A stretch of DNA of 64,000 nucleotides, taken from positions 99,275 to 163,274 of the forward strand of contig NZ_FYBQ01000006.1 of NCBI RefSeq assembly GCF_900186125.1. Direction: 5' to 3'. Source of the DNA: Listeria goaensis (GTDB lineage Bacteria; Bacillota; Bacilli; Lactobacillales; Listeriaceae). The position numbers and the translations under genes were made by a program. The notes below the pieces were generated by a model. It had not been told where the DNA came from, searched no databases, and saw nothing but the letters and a program-made list of their open reading frames with translations. Of this stretch, positions 43,057 through 52,440 are shown piece by piece (the stretch's first letter is position 1; each line of letters starts with the position of its first letter).

Positions 43057-44463
43057 TCATATCCGTTCTGGTACCTTCGTTGTCAGTCTATTAATCGCTT
43101 CAAGCAATTCCTGTACCGACAAATCGCGATAAAACTCAGCGAGGTGCAGAAGCTCAGCCGCATCAAACGGAACCGTCTTCCCAACATGAATTTTTTCCGA
43201 AACTTGCTCTTGGTAAATCTCATCTTCGCCTAAAAGTTCTTCATGTAGTTTCTCACCCGGGCGAATTCCCGACTCCACGATTTCAATTTCTTGTAAGCTG
43301 TAGCCCGAAAGTCGAATGATATTTTGCGCTAAATCCATAATTTTAACAGGTTCACCCATATCTAAAACATAAATTTCGCCACTTTTAGCAAGCGACCCCG
43401 CCTGTAAAACAAGCGATGAAGCTTCCGGAATCGTCATAAAATAGCGTGTCATCTCATGATGTGTCACCGTTACCGGGCCACCCGCTTTAATTTGCTTTTT
43501 AAAAAGCGGAATAACACTCCCCCGACTGCCAAGAACATTTCCAAACCGCACCACTGAAAAATTACAGTTTGACTGCTTCGCCATGAGTTGAATATACATT
43601 TCAGCAAGCCGTTTTGTTTTCCCCATATTATTTACCGGATTAACCGCCTTATCAGTCGATATCATAACGCACGTTTCTACTCCATAAACATCGCACATAT
43701 CCGCAACATTTTTTGTACCTAAAAAATTATTTTTAAATGCACTTTTCAACGAGCGTTCCATTAACGGAACATGTTTATGCGCCGCAGCATGGTAAACAAT
43801 ATCGGGTTTATACATATCAAAAATATCAGCTAGCGCATTCCTATCTTGAATGTCCGCAATAATCGGCACCACAACTTGACTCCCCAGCTTCATCATGAGC
43901 TTATAAATGCTATTTTCACCATGGCCAAGCAAAATCAATCTTTCTGGCGAAAACGCGAGCAATTGCTTGCAAAGTTCTGAACCAATTGAGCCGCCCGCAC
44001 CAGTAATTAAAACCGTCTTTCCTTTTATTTGAGAAAAGAGTGGCAGTTGGTCTAACTTGACTTGCGAACGGCCAAGCAACTCTTGCATCGTGATGTCTTC
44101 CAGTATGTGGATCGAATGACTTTGTGTAATGAGCTCCCTAACACCCGGAATGGCTTTCACAGAAACTCCAAAATGGGCACAGTCTCGAACGATCATATCT
44201 CGTTTTTCGATCTCTAAATCTGAAATTGCGATAAGCACAGTCTGAATATCAAAGCGCTTTATAACCTCGCGTAATTGATTTAGCCCGCCTAGAACCGGAC
44301 AACCTTTGTAAACAGAATGTTGCTTCGTTTTGTTATCATCTAAAAAACCAATAATCGCCTCTTGCCCTCTAAAATCTCGCACACATGACGAAAGTACATT
44401 CATACCAAGTTCGCCCGCACCCACAATAAGAATTCGTTTATTTTTTGCAAGAAAGTTTTCCAA
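43057..44463 (-). CDS. NDP-sugar 4,6-dehydratase (PglF/EpsC/CapD family), form without N-terminal membrane helices
   Basis: A 468-residue enzyme converting UDP-GlcNAc to the 4-keto-6-deoxy sugar. An N-terminal Rossmann-like domain (ILIVGAGELGMNVL, about 10-130) precedes the SDR domain (VLITGAGGSIGSELCKQL, ISTDKAVNPVNNMGKTKRLAE, where Met replaces the usual catalytic Tyr as in PglF and WbpM). Full-length PglF/CapD proteins have about four N-terminal membrane helices; here they are absent. The start is TTG 44463, with AAAGGAGA 9 nt before; the longer frame upstream has no better site. Confidence 0.85.
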   Translation of the reverse strand: MENFLAKNKRILIVGAGELGMNVLSSCVRDFRGQEAIIGFLDDNKTKQHSVYKGCPVLGGLNQLREVIKRFDIQTVLIAISDLEIEKRDMIVRDCAHFGVSVKAIPGVRELITQSHSIHILEDITMQELLGRSQVKLDQLPLFSQIKGKTVLITGAGGSIGSELCKQLLAFSPERLILLGHGENSIYKLMMKLGSQVVVPIIADIQDRNALADIFDMYKPDIVYHAAAHKHVPLMERSLKSAFKNNFLGTKNVADMCDVYGVETCVMISTDKAVNPVNNMGKTKRLAEMYIQLMAKQSNCNFSVVRFGNVLGSRGSVIPLFKKQIKAGGPVTVTHHEMTRYFMTIPEASSLVLQAGSLAKSGEIYVLDMGEPVKIMDLAQNIIRLSGYSLQEIEIVESGIRPGEKLHEELLGEDEIYQEQVSEKIHVGKTVPFDAAELLHLAEFYRDLSVQELLEAINRLTTKVPERI

Positions 44464-44479
44464 TGTACCTAATCTCCTT

Positions 44480-44971
44480 TTATTTTTCAACCTCAAGTTT
44501 CCACGTCGCAACGAGCTTTTCGTTGTCTGGATCTGTATATTTCACGGTGAAAGGACCATTTCCTTTAACCTTGAAGTACCCGGCACCCTTATCGCTATTT
44601 CCCGGTTCAATTTCCTTGCCGTAGTTCTCGCCAGGATAAACGTCCAACTGTTCGCCTTCTTTATTCTTCACCATTAAATTAATTGCTGTGAAACCTTTTT
44701 TATCAGCGGTCGGATTAGATAAGTCAAAACTTAGCTTTAAAACACTATTTGCTTTGCCATCTGACTCTAAAGATTGAGCTTTCGTAAATTCAATGCGCAA
44801 GCCGTTTACATCCACAATATCTTTAAATCCGTACGTCTCTTTTGGATCCACTTTTTCAACGGTTTTCTTCTCCAATTTTTCGCTACTTTTTTTCGTATCC
44901 GCCGCATCTGAGCAGCCCACAAGCGCCACAAATAGCATGATAATCGCACCAGTTAGTACTAATTTTTTCAT
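44480..44971 (-). CDS. DUF4352-like lipoprotein of the second polysaccharide locus
   Basis: A 163-residue lipoprotein: signal peptide with lipobox LVGC (Cys at about 20), Lys/Glu-rich linker and a small beta-sandwich (FDLSNPTADKKGFTAINLMVKN, YFKVKGNGPFTVKYTDP). It resembles the lipoprotein at 25035 in length, fold and position after a large adhesin. It would act on the outer membrane face; the role is unknown. Confidence 0.82.
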   Translation of the reverse strand: MKKLVLTGAIIMLFVALVGCSDAADTKKSSEKLEKKTVEKVDPKETYGFKDIVDVNGLRIEFTKAQSLESDGKANSVLKLSFDLSNPTADKKGFTAINLMVKNKEGEQLDVYPGENYGKEIEPGNSDKGAGYFKVKGNGPFTVKYTDPDNEKLVATWKLEVEK

Positions 44972-44999
44972 GTGTAAATCCCCTTACTTTTATTAAAAT

Positions 45000-45033
45000 G
45001 GGCGAGGTGCCACAAATTAGTGACGCCTCTCCC
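45000..45033 (-). terminator. Hairpin between adhesin 2 and its lipoprotein gene
   Basis: Imperfect 14-bp stem (gggcgaggtgccac at 45000-45013 with 45020-45033) and only a weak T run (CATTTTAAT) after it on the minus strand. Partial termination is likely, as at the matching site after adhesin 1. Confidence 0.6.
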
Positions 45034-45047
45034 ATCCAAGTTATTTC

Positions 45048-48000
45048 TTAACCAATTGTAATCTCTGCCCCAAACACATAGCTTGAACCAGCATAAATTT
45101 CAGCTTTTACAACGTCACCAGCATTCAATTTACCCATAAGGTAAGAGAAATCCCCTGATGCATTAACCGTTGTAATCGCTTTTGCCGTACCATTTAAACT
45201 TAGACGAATTTTCGCGCCCGCTGGAGCTGTACCAGTAACTGTTTTGTCAGCTGCAGTCGCAGCATTTAATACGACAGTTCCAACTTCAGTTCCGCCGCCG
45301 CCTGATCCGCCACTACCATCGCTCGCTTTAACTGTCATTTCTTTTGTAGCGACAACCGCTGAGCCGTTTAGAAGTTCTACTTTAAGAACGTCACCAACCG
45401 CCACTTTTCCAACCAAGTAGCTGTAATTACCAGTTGCATCCGAAGTTGTAATTGCTTTCACTACTCCGTTAATGTAAATACGTACTCGACTATTAGGCGT
45501 TTCAGTAACCCCTTTAAGTGTTTTATCCAACTCCGTCATTTGCTCAATCGTGATAGCTTTCGTTTCAGTATCACCTGCTGTTACAGTAACTTGTTTAGAT
45601 GAGCCGTAAACACCGCTTTCTTGTAATTCAACTTTGACAACATCGCCAACTTTTAAAGCACCAACTAGGTAGCTATAGTTACCGTCTGCATCTGAAGTTG
45701 TTACTGCTTTAGCCGCACCATTCAAACTAATTCTAACTTTAGAAAGTGGTGTTGTTTTACCAGAAACTGTTCTGTCATTATCAGTAAGCGCATTGATAGA
45801 AATTTTACCAGTTGCCGTTTCATCTACCACCGTTGTTTCTAAAAACTTGTCATACTTACCAGTTGTACTGTTTTTAAGTTCTACCTTAATCACATCACCA
45901 GTTTTAAGCGCACCAATTAGGTAGCTATATTGCCCAGTCGCATCCGCTGTTGTAAGTGCTTTAGTCACACCGTTTAAACTAATACGGACTGTACTGTTTG
46001 CTGGAGCAGAACCTGTAATCGTACGATCCGTCGCAGCAGCTGGATTTAATGTGAATTCTGTACTTGGTGTATTGTCTTGTGTAACTGTTTTCTCAACTGA
46101 AAGCGCGTATACATTCCCTACACGTAATTCAGCTTTCACAACGTCACCTTCATTTAGACGACCTGTGTTATAAGTATATTGCCCGCTTGTATTTGCTACA
46201 GCATTTCCTTTGATAACTCCATTTACACTAATACGCACTGTGTATCCACTTGGAGCAGAACCAGTTACAGATGTGTAAGCCGAAGTTACATCATCTAAGC
46301 TTAAGTTAAGCCCAGGTGCTTCACCAGAAACAACGATAGTTTTAGAAACATCATAAACGCCTGTTGCTGCATTACGCATTTCAACTTTTACTTCTGTTCC
46401 TGCTGGAAGATTACCTGTTGTGTATGTGAAGTCGCCATTTGCATCAGAACGAATAACCGCTTTAGCCGCTCCGTTAACATTAATACGTAATTGAACATTC
46501 GGAGTCGCTTTACCTGTTAATGTCGTATCTGCAATGGTCATACCATTTACAACTAAACTGCTTGGATCAACATCTTCGTCTGTTACAGTAATCGTTTTTG
46601 TAAGTGCTGTTGCTGAACCAATAAGAAGTTCTGCTTTCACAACTGTACCTTTCGCCAAATTGTTGCTTAAATAACTATAGTTACCTGCCGCATCGGCTGT
46701 TAATACTGTTTTCGCAACACCATTAATGCTTAAACGCACACGATGATTTGGTAAAGTTGTGCCTGTTACATTTTTATCAGCAACGGTCATTTTGTTTAAC
46801 ACTAAGGAAGAGTCAACAATATCACCAGCAGATACAGTTGCCTTACCTACATGGGCTGCGTCTGTTAAATAGGTTCCATTTGGTCCAATATATTGAACTT
46901 CAAGTTCTGTTCCAACTGATAAGTTTCCAGTATAGTAAGAGAAAGAACCGTCAGTTGCTAACGGCAGAATCGCTTTATCTGCACCATTTACAATTAGTTT
47001 TACTTTTGAAACATTGTATTTCGAAGTATCCACTGTACCAGTAATCGAAGTATCTGCGATGGTAACCGGATTAATAACTGGTTGTGGTAAACCAGTTACT
47101 GTTACTGTCGTTGGCTCACTCACATTACCTGTTGCATCTGTTAATTTCACAACAACGATAGATCCGCCAACTTGTGCTGGAATCACTACAGAGAAATTAC
47201 CATTTGCATCTACTGTGCCAGTTTTTTCTGTGCCATCAGCAAGTTCTACAGTTACTTTAGCACCTTTTTCACCTGTTCCTGTCACTCTTGTGTCAATATC
47301 ATTGATAGCATTCACTTTTGGCGCATCAGGAGCCGTTTCATCAACAACTTTTGTCGTCGTCGCCTGACTTACATTACCTGCTGCATCTTCTAAAGTAACA
47401 CTGATGATTGCATTTGCTGCTTGTTTTGGAACAGTAACAGCCCAAAAACCATTAGCATTTACTTTACCATCTACAACCGTACCATTTGGAAGTTTCACAT
47501 GTACTGTTGCATTTGCTTCACCTTTACCAGTTACACGTGTATCTTGATCTGTTACTTTGTTAACTGTCGGTGCATTTGGTGGTGTCACATCTTTAACCGT
47601 CACGCTAGTCGGATCAGATGTCTTACTTTTACTGTTTGTTTGTGTCACTTCAAGAACTGAACCTGCTGCTTGTTTTGGAATAAACACTTCAAAAGTGCCA
47701 TCCGCTTTTACAACGTTCGTGCTGATTTGACCTGTTGGAAGTTTAACTGTAACAGTATTACCTGCTTCACCAGTTCCGCTTACAACTACATCATCTTCAG
47801 TTACTTGGTTTACTTGTGGCGCATTAGGAACAACAGTTGATTCAACCGTTACAATAGTTTTACCACTCGTATTACCAGCTGCATCTGTTAAGGAAACCTC
47901 AATTTTAGAGTCGCCTGGTTGTGCAGGAATTACAATTGAGAAGTTACCATTCGCATCTACAGTACCTGTTTTTTCAGTACCATCTGCAAGTTTCACATTA

Positions 48001-49577
48001 ACTGTCGCATCTTTTTCACCCGTACCAGTAAGAACTGTATCTTCTTCGGTAATTGGGTTAACAACTGGCGCATTTGGCGCTGTTACGTCTTTAACAATTA
48101 CCGTTTGTGATGTTTCTTTATTTTGGATATTTGCTGTTACTGCGATAGATGTTCCAGCCGGTTGTTTACCTGTTGGAATCCTATAGTTTCCATTTGCATC
48201 TACAGTCCCAGTAATCGTTTTACCGTTTACAACCGCTTTTACTGAAGCTCCTGGTGTTGTTGTACCAGTAACAACAGTATCTTTATCGCCTACTGCATTG
48301 ACCGTTAAGTCTGGTGCTTTAATATTTTCCCCAGCGATACGGTTATATTTAGAAGCATCAAAATTTGCTACATAATTACTGTTAGTAGATTGGTTTGAAT
48401 TGGATGAAGTTCCAGAAAGCTTACTTGTTGCTGTTAAGTTTTCCCATGAAAGCGAAGGCACATCACTTGTGTTAGATTTTAACCATACACCTACAGTTTG
48501 ATCTGTGAAGTTTAATGTGGATGTCCAATCGGAATAAAGTGCATTACCATTTGGATTTAAGTTGCGAATATCATACGATGCTGCACCGCTTAAATTTAAA
48601 GTCCCGCCATTAATTTTGATTGCTTTAGAACTTACTGGAGAACTTGTTACTTTAAAAATAGAGTCTTTTGAGATGGTAATATTTTTAGCATAAAGCTGAT
48701 GCCAGTCTACTTTACCAGTACGATGTTGTAATACAGCCTCTCCGCCACTCTCTAAAATAAAGTCAGCAGAAGACATTTCAACACCGTAATCTCCATTCAG
48801 ATATGCTTTAGCCCCATTTTGAATGATCACTGAACCCTCGCCACTTATGTAAAGTGACTTATGCCCACCATTTACAGTTACAACTGAACCCGTTTCAAAA
48901 ACAACATTTGAAGGGCCATAAGCTGTGATACTGTTTGCTGAAGGTGTTGTCATTACAACTTTCGATCCTGCTTTAAAGTTTACATTTTGAACTTCCATAT
49001 TTTCTTGTCCATCCGTAGATGTAAGGTTGGTTGTTCCTGAAATATTTAATGTTCCGTTCGTATTGTAGACTGCTTGCGGACCATTATAATTCACATTATT
49101 AAAATTGATTGTGTAGCCTTCTACGCTAGTTTTTACAACTCCATAGTATGAATGGTAACCATCTTTTTCGTTGGCAACAAAGTTCACATTATTAAATGTC
49201 ACTGTCTTTGCACCATCGTGCATGCCATCCATTGTATTCTTATAAACATTAATTGTATGACCGTTACCATTTACAGTCACACTATGAGTGACACGAACAT
49301 CTGAATCCGAGTTTGTAGTAGACGGGAATTCAATATCACCAGTTAAATTAATTTCGTCAATGGCAGCATTAGCCATCGCTGCTTTAAAATCAGCGTAATT
49401 GCTTACACTAATACCATTCCCAGCTTTTACAGATACCCCTTCATCCGCTGCAGATGCAGTAACTGGAACAACACTTAACACTTGGCTCCCAATAGTGAGC
49501 GCACTAATTCCGATAATCAAGCCTTTCTTAAGCGCTTTCACATCAAGAACATTGATTGCTTTTCTTTCTTTTGTCAT
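45048..49577 (-). CDS. Large secreted Ig-repeat adhesin 2 (1509 aa, no LPXTG)
   Basis: Signal peptide in the first 45 residues (hydrophobic about 19-38; cleavage near ASA). The N-terminal domain (about 50-420) is beta-helix/pAdhesive-like and resembles that of adhesin 1 (for example the VNGNGHTINV and ATSKLSG regions). About six Big_6 modules follow (VTGTGEKDATVNVKL..VDANGNFSIVIPAQ), then seven modules of about 80 residues (SKVRISLNGAAKAVTTSDA), with a Gly/Ser linker before the last. It ends in a repeat (GAEITIG) with no sorting signal. AGGAGGAAA precedes the ATG. It lies 89 bp after a Crp/Fnr gene and heads the second polysaccharide locus. Confidence 0.85.
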   Translation of the reverse strand: MTKERKAINVLDVKALKKGLIIGISALTIGSQVLSVVPVTASAADEGVSVKAGNGISVSNYADFKAAMANAAIDEINLTGDIEFPSTTNSDSDVRVTHSVTVNGNGHTINVYKNTMDGMHDGAKTVTFNNVNFVANEKDGYHSYYGVVKTSVEGYTINFNNVNYNGPQAVYNTNGTLNISGTTNLTSTDGQENMEVQNVNFKAGSKVVMTTPSANSITAYGPSNVVFETGSVVTVNGGHKSLYISGEGSVIIQNGAKAYLNGDYGVEMSSADFILESGGEAVLQHRTGKVDWHQLYAKNITISKDSIFKVTSSPVSSKAIKINGGTLNLSGAASYDIRNLNPNGNALYSDWTSTLNFTDQTVGVWLKSNTSDVPSLSWENLTATSKLSGTSSNSNQSTNSNYVANFDASKYNRIAGENIKAPDLTVNAVGDKDTVVTGTTTPGASVKAVVNGKTITGTVDANGNYRIPTGKQPAGTSIAVTANIQNKETSQTVIVKDVTAPNAPVVNPITEEDTVLTGTGEKDATVNVKLADGTEKTGTVDANGNFSIVIPAQPGDSKIEVSLTDAAGNTSGKTIVTVESTVVPNAPQVNQVTEDDVVVSGTGEAGNTVTVKLPTGQISTNVVKADGTFEVFIPKQAAGSVLEVTQTNSKSKTSDPTSVTVKDVTPPNAPTVNKVTDQDTRVTGKGEANATVHVKLPNGTVVDGKVNANGFWAVTVPKQAANAIISVTLEDAAGNVSQATTTKVVDETAPDAPKVNAINDIDTRVTGTGEKGAKVTVELADGTEKTGTVDANGNFSVVIPAQVGGSIVVVKLTDATGNVSEPTTVTVTGLPQPVINPVTIADTSITGTVDTSKYNVSKVKLIVNGADKAILPLATDGSFSYYTGNLSVGTELEVQYIGPNGTYLTDAAHVGKATVSAGDIVDSSLVLNKMTVADKNVTGTTLPNHRVRLSINGVAKTVLTADAAGNYSYLSNNLAKGTVVKAELLIGSATALTKTITVTDEDVDPSSLVVNGMTIADTTLTGKATPNVQLRINVNGAAKAVIRSDANGDFTYTTGNLPAGTEVKVEMRNAATGVYDVSKTIVVSGEAPGLNLSLDDVTSAYTSVTGSAPSGYTVRISVNGVIKGNAVANTSGQYTYNTGRLNEGDVVKAELRVGNVYALSVEKTVTQDNTPSTEFTLNPAAATDRTITGSAPANSTVRISLNGVTKALTTADATGQYSYLIGALKTGDVIKVELKNSTTGKYDKFLETTVVDETATGKISINALTDNDRTVSGKTTPLSKVRISLNGAAKAVTTSDADGNYSYLVGALKVGDVVKVELQESGVYGSSKQVTVTAGDTETKAITIEQMTELDKTLKGVTETPNSRVRIYINGVVKAITTSDATGNYSYLVGKVAVGDVLKVELLNGSAVVATKEMTVKASDGSGGSGGGGTEVGTVVLNAATAADKTVTGTAPAGAKIRLSLNGTAKAITTVNASGDFSYLMGKLNAGDVVKAEIYAGSSYVFGAEITIG

Positions 49578-49666
49578 GTTTACCGTTTCCTCCTGAAAAT
49601 AAATAATGTAAACTGCTTTACCCTTGCCTTACTTTTTACCGTCACCTCCTTAAATGCGATGCCTTA

Positions 49667-50347
49667 TTAAAATCTATTTTTAAGTAGAATATGATTCCCT
49701 TTTATCCTGATGATTTTCCGTTCTTGCAACTCTGCTAAAATGGTGCTCAAGGTTGTTTGACTAATTCCTAAATAATTTGCCATAACTCTACGCGTAAAAA
49801 TTTTCGGAATAGCGATATCCTCACCTAACTCCTCACCAAAACGATTTGTTAAAAATTGTATGAGCTGCAATGTTTTCGTCGCATTCGTTAAGTTTTGTGA
49901 AATAATCTTTTTCAGGTATCGATTTAGAATACTTTTCAGATAGTTATAATGATATAAATAGCCTTCTTGTGTACTTATTACCTTTCCGAGAACATCGCTT
50001 TTGCTAAATTTCCAAACTTGCATATCATTCGATATCGATTGAAAAAAGGTATCATTTACCCCTGAAAGTGAATTTTCATGCAAACCAATGAATTCTTCTG
50101 GACCAACAAAGTCAATGATGATATTCATGTTATACACAGCCGCAACTCCTGTTTCGAGAGCAAAGACGAGTTCATCATCATTTTCTATTAAATAATTCAA
50201 TTCATTTTTCTTAATGAGCATTTTCTTTCGCTTAATCGGGTAAATATTATCATTTAGCAATAAGTCGAGTAGTTTTGCCTGACTAAAATCTTCCGTTACA
50301 GCTTTCTCATCGTAAAGGTTATGATAGTCTAAACCTTTCAGCAACAT
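49667..50347 (-). CDS. Crp/Fnr-family transcription regulator upstream of adhesin 2
   Basis: A 226-residue regulator with a degenerate cyclic-nucleotide-binding-like barrel (about 25-105), long helix (about 115-150) and winged helix with the recognition region RVMANYLGISQTTLSTILAELQERK (about 178-202). ATG 50347 has AGGAGGTGAG just upstream; a GTG 6 nt earlier is unlikely. The adhesin starts 89 bp downstream on the same strand, so this is likely the dedicated regulator of adhesin 2 and perhaps of the eps-like operon. A -10 like TATAAT lies about 20 nt upstream of its ribosome binding site. Confidence 0.83.
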   Translation of the reverse strand: MLLKGLDYHNLYDEKAVTEDFSQAKLLDLLLNDNIYPIKRKKMLIKKNELNYLIENDDELVFALETGVAAVYNMNIIIDFVGPEEFIGLHENSLSGVNDTFFQSISNDMQVWKFSKSDVLGKVISTQEGYLYHYNYLKSILNRYLKKIISQNLTNATKTLQLIQFLTNRFGEELGEDIAIPKIFTRRVMANYLGISQTTLSTILAELQERKIIRIKGNHILLKNRF

Positions 50348-50481
50348 TCTCACCTCCTTACAGAAATTATATCTAATATAAAAGTAAATTTTGTTTTAAA
50401 TTTGATTCTTTATACACAGAAAATTTGACAAATATTTGAACGTTATTCTTTTTTGTGAGAAATTTTCTTTTTTTAAGTTTA

Positions 50482-50504
50482 GAATTTCCATTTAATGGAA
50501 ATTC
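50482..50504. promoter_or_regulatory. 23-bp perfect palindrome upstream of the Crp/Fnr gene
   Basis: Arms gaatttccatt and aatggaaattc around a single T. It lies about 135 bp upstream of the Crp/Fnr start, a place for an operator; it does not match the PrfA box TTAACANNTGTTAA or the Crp consensus. Confidence 0.45.
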
Positions 50505-50924
50505 CCTTACGAATGCCCTTTACAACTTTATCTTAAACTGAATTCCGTTCATCATTTGTACTATTTTTTCACAATCAAGATAAATTTCTACACTGCAAAA
50601 TTAACTCTATTTTGTAGTGCAATTTTCCCATTATAACTGTATAATTTTATTCCCTATATTTAGGAAGAAAAATTTCGAGTTTTACAAATTCATAATTTCA
50701 ATAAATAAATGACATTTCACCAACTTCCTTTTTATTCATAGAAAAAAGAGGCTAGAAAATATTGATTAGCTAAGCATAAATGACACCTAATTCACTACCA
50801 CAATATCTTGTTTTCGCACTCATTACATAACTCTATTTAGTTTCACTGCTTGCTAATTTTTGGCTTATTACATGAAGTTTCGGTACTTTTTATTGTAATG
50901 GCAGTTTTTTTATGTCTAAAAAAG

Positions 50925-50964
50925 AAGCACCTGACATTTTGATTCATCAAAATGTCAGGTGCTT
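50925..50964 (-). terminator. Rho-independent terminator of the LPXTG gene
   Basis: Nineteen-bp perfect stem with a 2-nt symmetric centre (aagcacctgacattttgat and its complement), followed on the minus strand by CTTTTTT. It sits 46 nt after the stop codon. Confidence 0.93.
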
Positions 50965-51009
50965 TATTTGTTACTGGGATTTATGTTCCAGCCTTTTCTC
51001 TCGCACAAC

Positions 51010-52221
51010 TTAACTACGTTTTCTCAAATAAACTGCAGCCAATAATGTAGCGATTGCACCTACTGCTACAGCTCCGCCTGTAGTGGTATCACCTGTTTTT
51101 GGCAAACTTTTCACAACAGGATCTTTTGCTTTAACTACGGTTTTATCTGTTACAGTTTTTGTTACAGCCGGTTTATTTACTTCCTTCACTACCACACCAG
51201 TGCCAGTGTATCTATATTCTGCAACATCGCTGTATTCAAAAGTATGCATATCTACACTCATGATATAGATAGTTTGGTTTTTCTTTAATGGTGTTCCAAG
51301 ATGCACATGGAAATTCCCATTCACATCAGCATAACTTGTGCCTAGAACCGTAACACTATCTTCAGCTATTACTCCGACATATGCGTAAGGACGAGTTTTT
51401 CCGTAAATATCACTTGCAGTTGATTTAATTGTATCCATCTTTGGAGCAGCATATGATGCTTCTTCACTAATATCTGAATTAAGATCAACAACATGATATG
51501 TCATCGTGACACGCGCTTCATTTCCAGCTGCATCACGAGCCACAATCACTGTGTTGAACACCCCAACTTTAGATGTGTCAAGTGCCTCACGACCATCTGC
51601 AAAGAAGACTTCATAATCATCTGAATTGTCATTAACCAGAACAAAATCATCCGCATACCAGAAGTCATCACCTAACTCAAGATAAACATCTGCATCCATA
51701 AGCTCAATAGTAGGCTTTTGTGTATCTTGGACAACATAGTTTACTGTGATTTCTTCTGTTGTTGTACCATCTGTCGCAATAACGGCAACTGATTTGTTTC
51801 CAATAGAAGAAACATTTGGTTTCACTTTAAAGCTAAGAGCTACACCATTTTCAGCTGTTACAAAATAACCCGGTGTTGTCGTCGCATTCACTTCAACTTT
51901 GACTCCAGACTTAGCTGTCGCAAGCGGTGTTGCTGTTAAATTCGCTGTGTTCGCTTCATCTGTTGTTTGTAGAGCTGGTTTTTCAGTTTTTGCTGTTTCT
52001 GATGGTGCTTCAATTACTTGTTCTTTCGTTACATCTTCTGTTCCCGTTTCTTCTGGATTGGATTGAATAACATCTGCTGGATTTTGCTCAGATACTTCTG
52101 TTAATACTTGATCAACTTCACCGTTTGAAGTATCCGTTTCACTTGCAAATGCTACTGTTGGTAATGCAAGACCTACTGATAAAGCTAAGACGCCATAACC
52201 TAGTTTTACACTTTTCTTCAT
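51010..52221 (-). CDS. LPXTG surface protein A (LPKTG anchor)
   Basis: A 403-residue wall protein: signal peptide (about 1-27, VAFA-SE), a Glu/Thr-rich spacer (about 28-105), a Big_3/HYR-like part (EITVNYVVQDTQKPTIEL, then YEVFFADGREALDTSKVGVFNTVIVARDAAGNEA), a Big_6-like module (about 270-340) and sorting signal LPKTGDTTTGG, hydrophobic helix and RKRS. It is anchored by sortase A. ATG 52221 follows AAAGGGAG. It is a paralogue of the next protein. Confidence 0.9.
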   Translation of the reverse strand: MKKSVKLGYGVLALSVGLALPTVAFASETDTSNGEVDQVLTEVSEQNPADVIQSNPEETGTEDVTKEQVIEAPSETAKTEKPALQTTDEANTANLTATPLATAKSGVKVEVNATTTPGYFVTAENGVALSFKVKPNVSSIGNKSVAVIATDGTTTEEITVNYVVQDTQKPTIELMDADVYLELGDDFWYADDFVLVNDNSDDYEVFFADGREALDTSKVGVFNTVIVARDAAGNEARVTMTYHVVDLNSDISEEASYAAPKMDTIKSTASDIYGKTRPYAYVGVIAEDSVTVLGTSYADVNGNFHVHLGTPLKKNQTIYIMSVDMHTFEYSDVAEYRYTGTGVVVKEVNKPAVTKTVTDKTVVKAKDPVVKSLPKTGDTTTGGAVAVGAIATLLAAVYLRKRS

Positions 52222-52410
52222 AATCAATCTCCCTTTTATTTTATTGTGCTCATTAAAATAAAGTCTTCCCTTTGTTTCATTTTTATTTCAAATATACACA
52301 TTTTTAGTATACCATGTAACTTTTATGAAACATATAGACAAATGGTGAATTTTTTATCTATTATTCAATGAAAAAGCTTTCAAAATATCGTTTTTATTCA
52401 GAAATAACAA

Positions 52411-52434
52411 AAAGGCGTAATCGCTTACGCCTTT
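52411..52434 (-). terminator. Rho-independent terminator of LPXTG gene B
   Basis: Ten-bp perfect stem (aaaggcgtaa at 52411-52420, complement 52425-52434) with a 4-nt loop; the stem end runs into T5 on the minus strand. Confidence 0.9.
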
Positions 52435-52440
52435 CTCAAT

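Larger units (their letters stand above)
50348..51009. other. 662-bp AT-rich intergenic region
   Basis: It holds the promoter area of the Crp/Fnr gene (TATAAT within about 40 nt of its start), the 23-bp palindrome listed separately, and the terminator of the LPXTG gene at the far end. From about 50510 to 50900 I see no convincing ORF, RNA gene or repeat. Confidence 0.6.
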
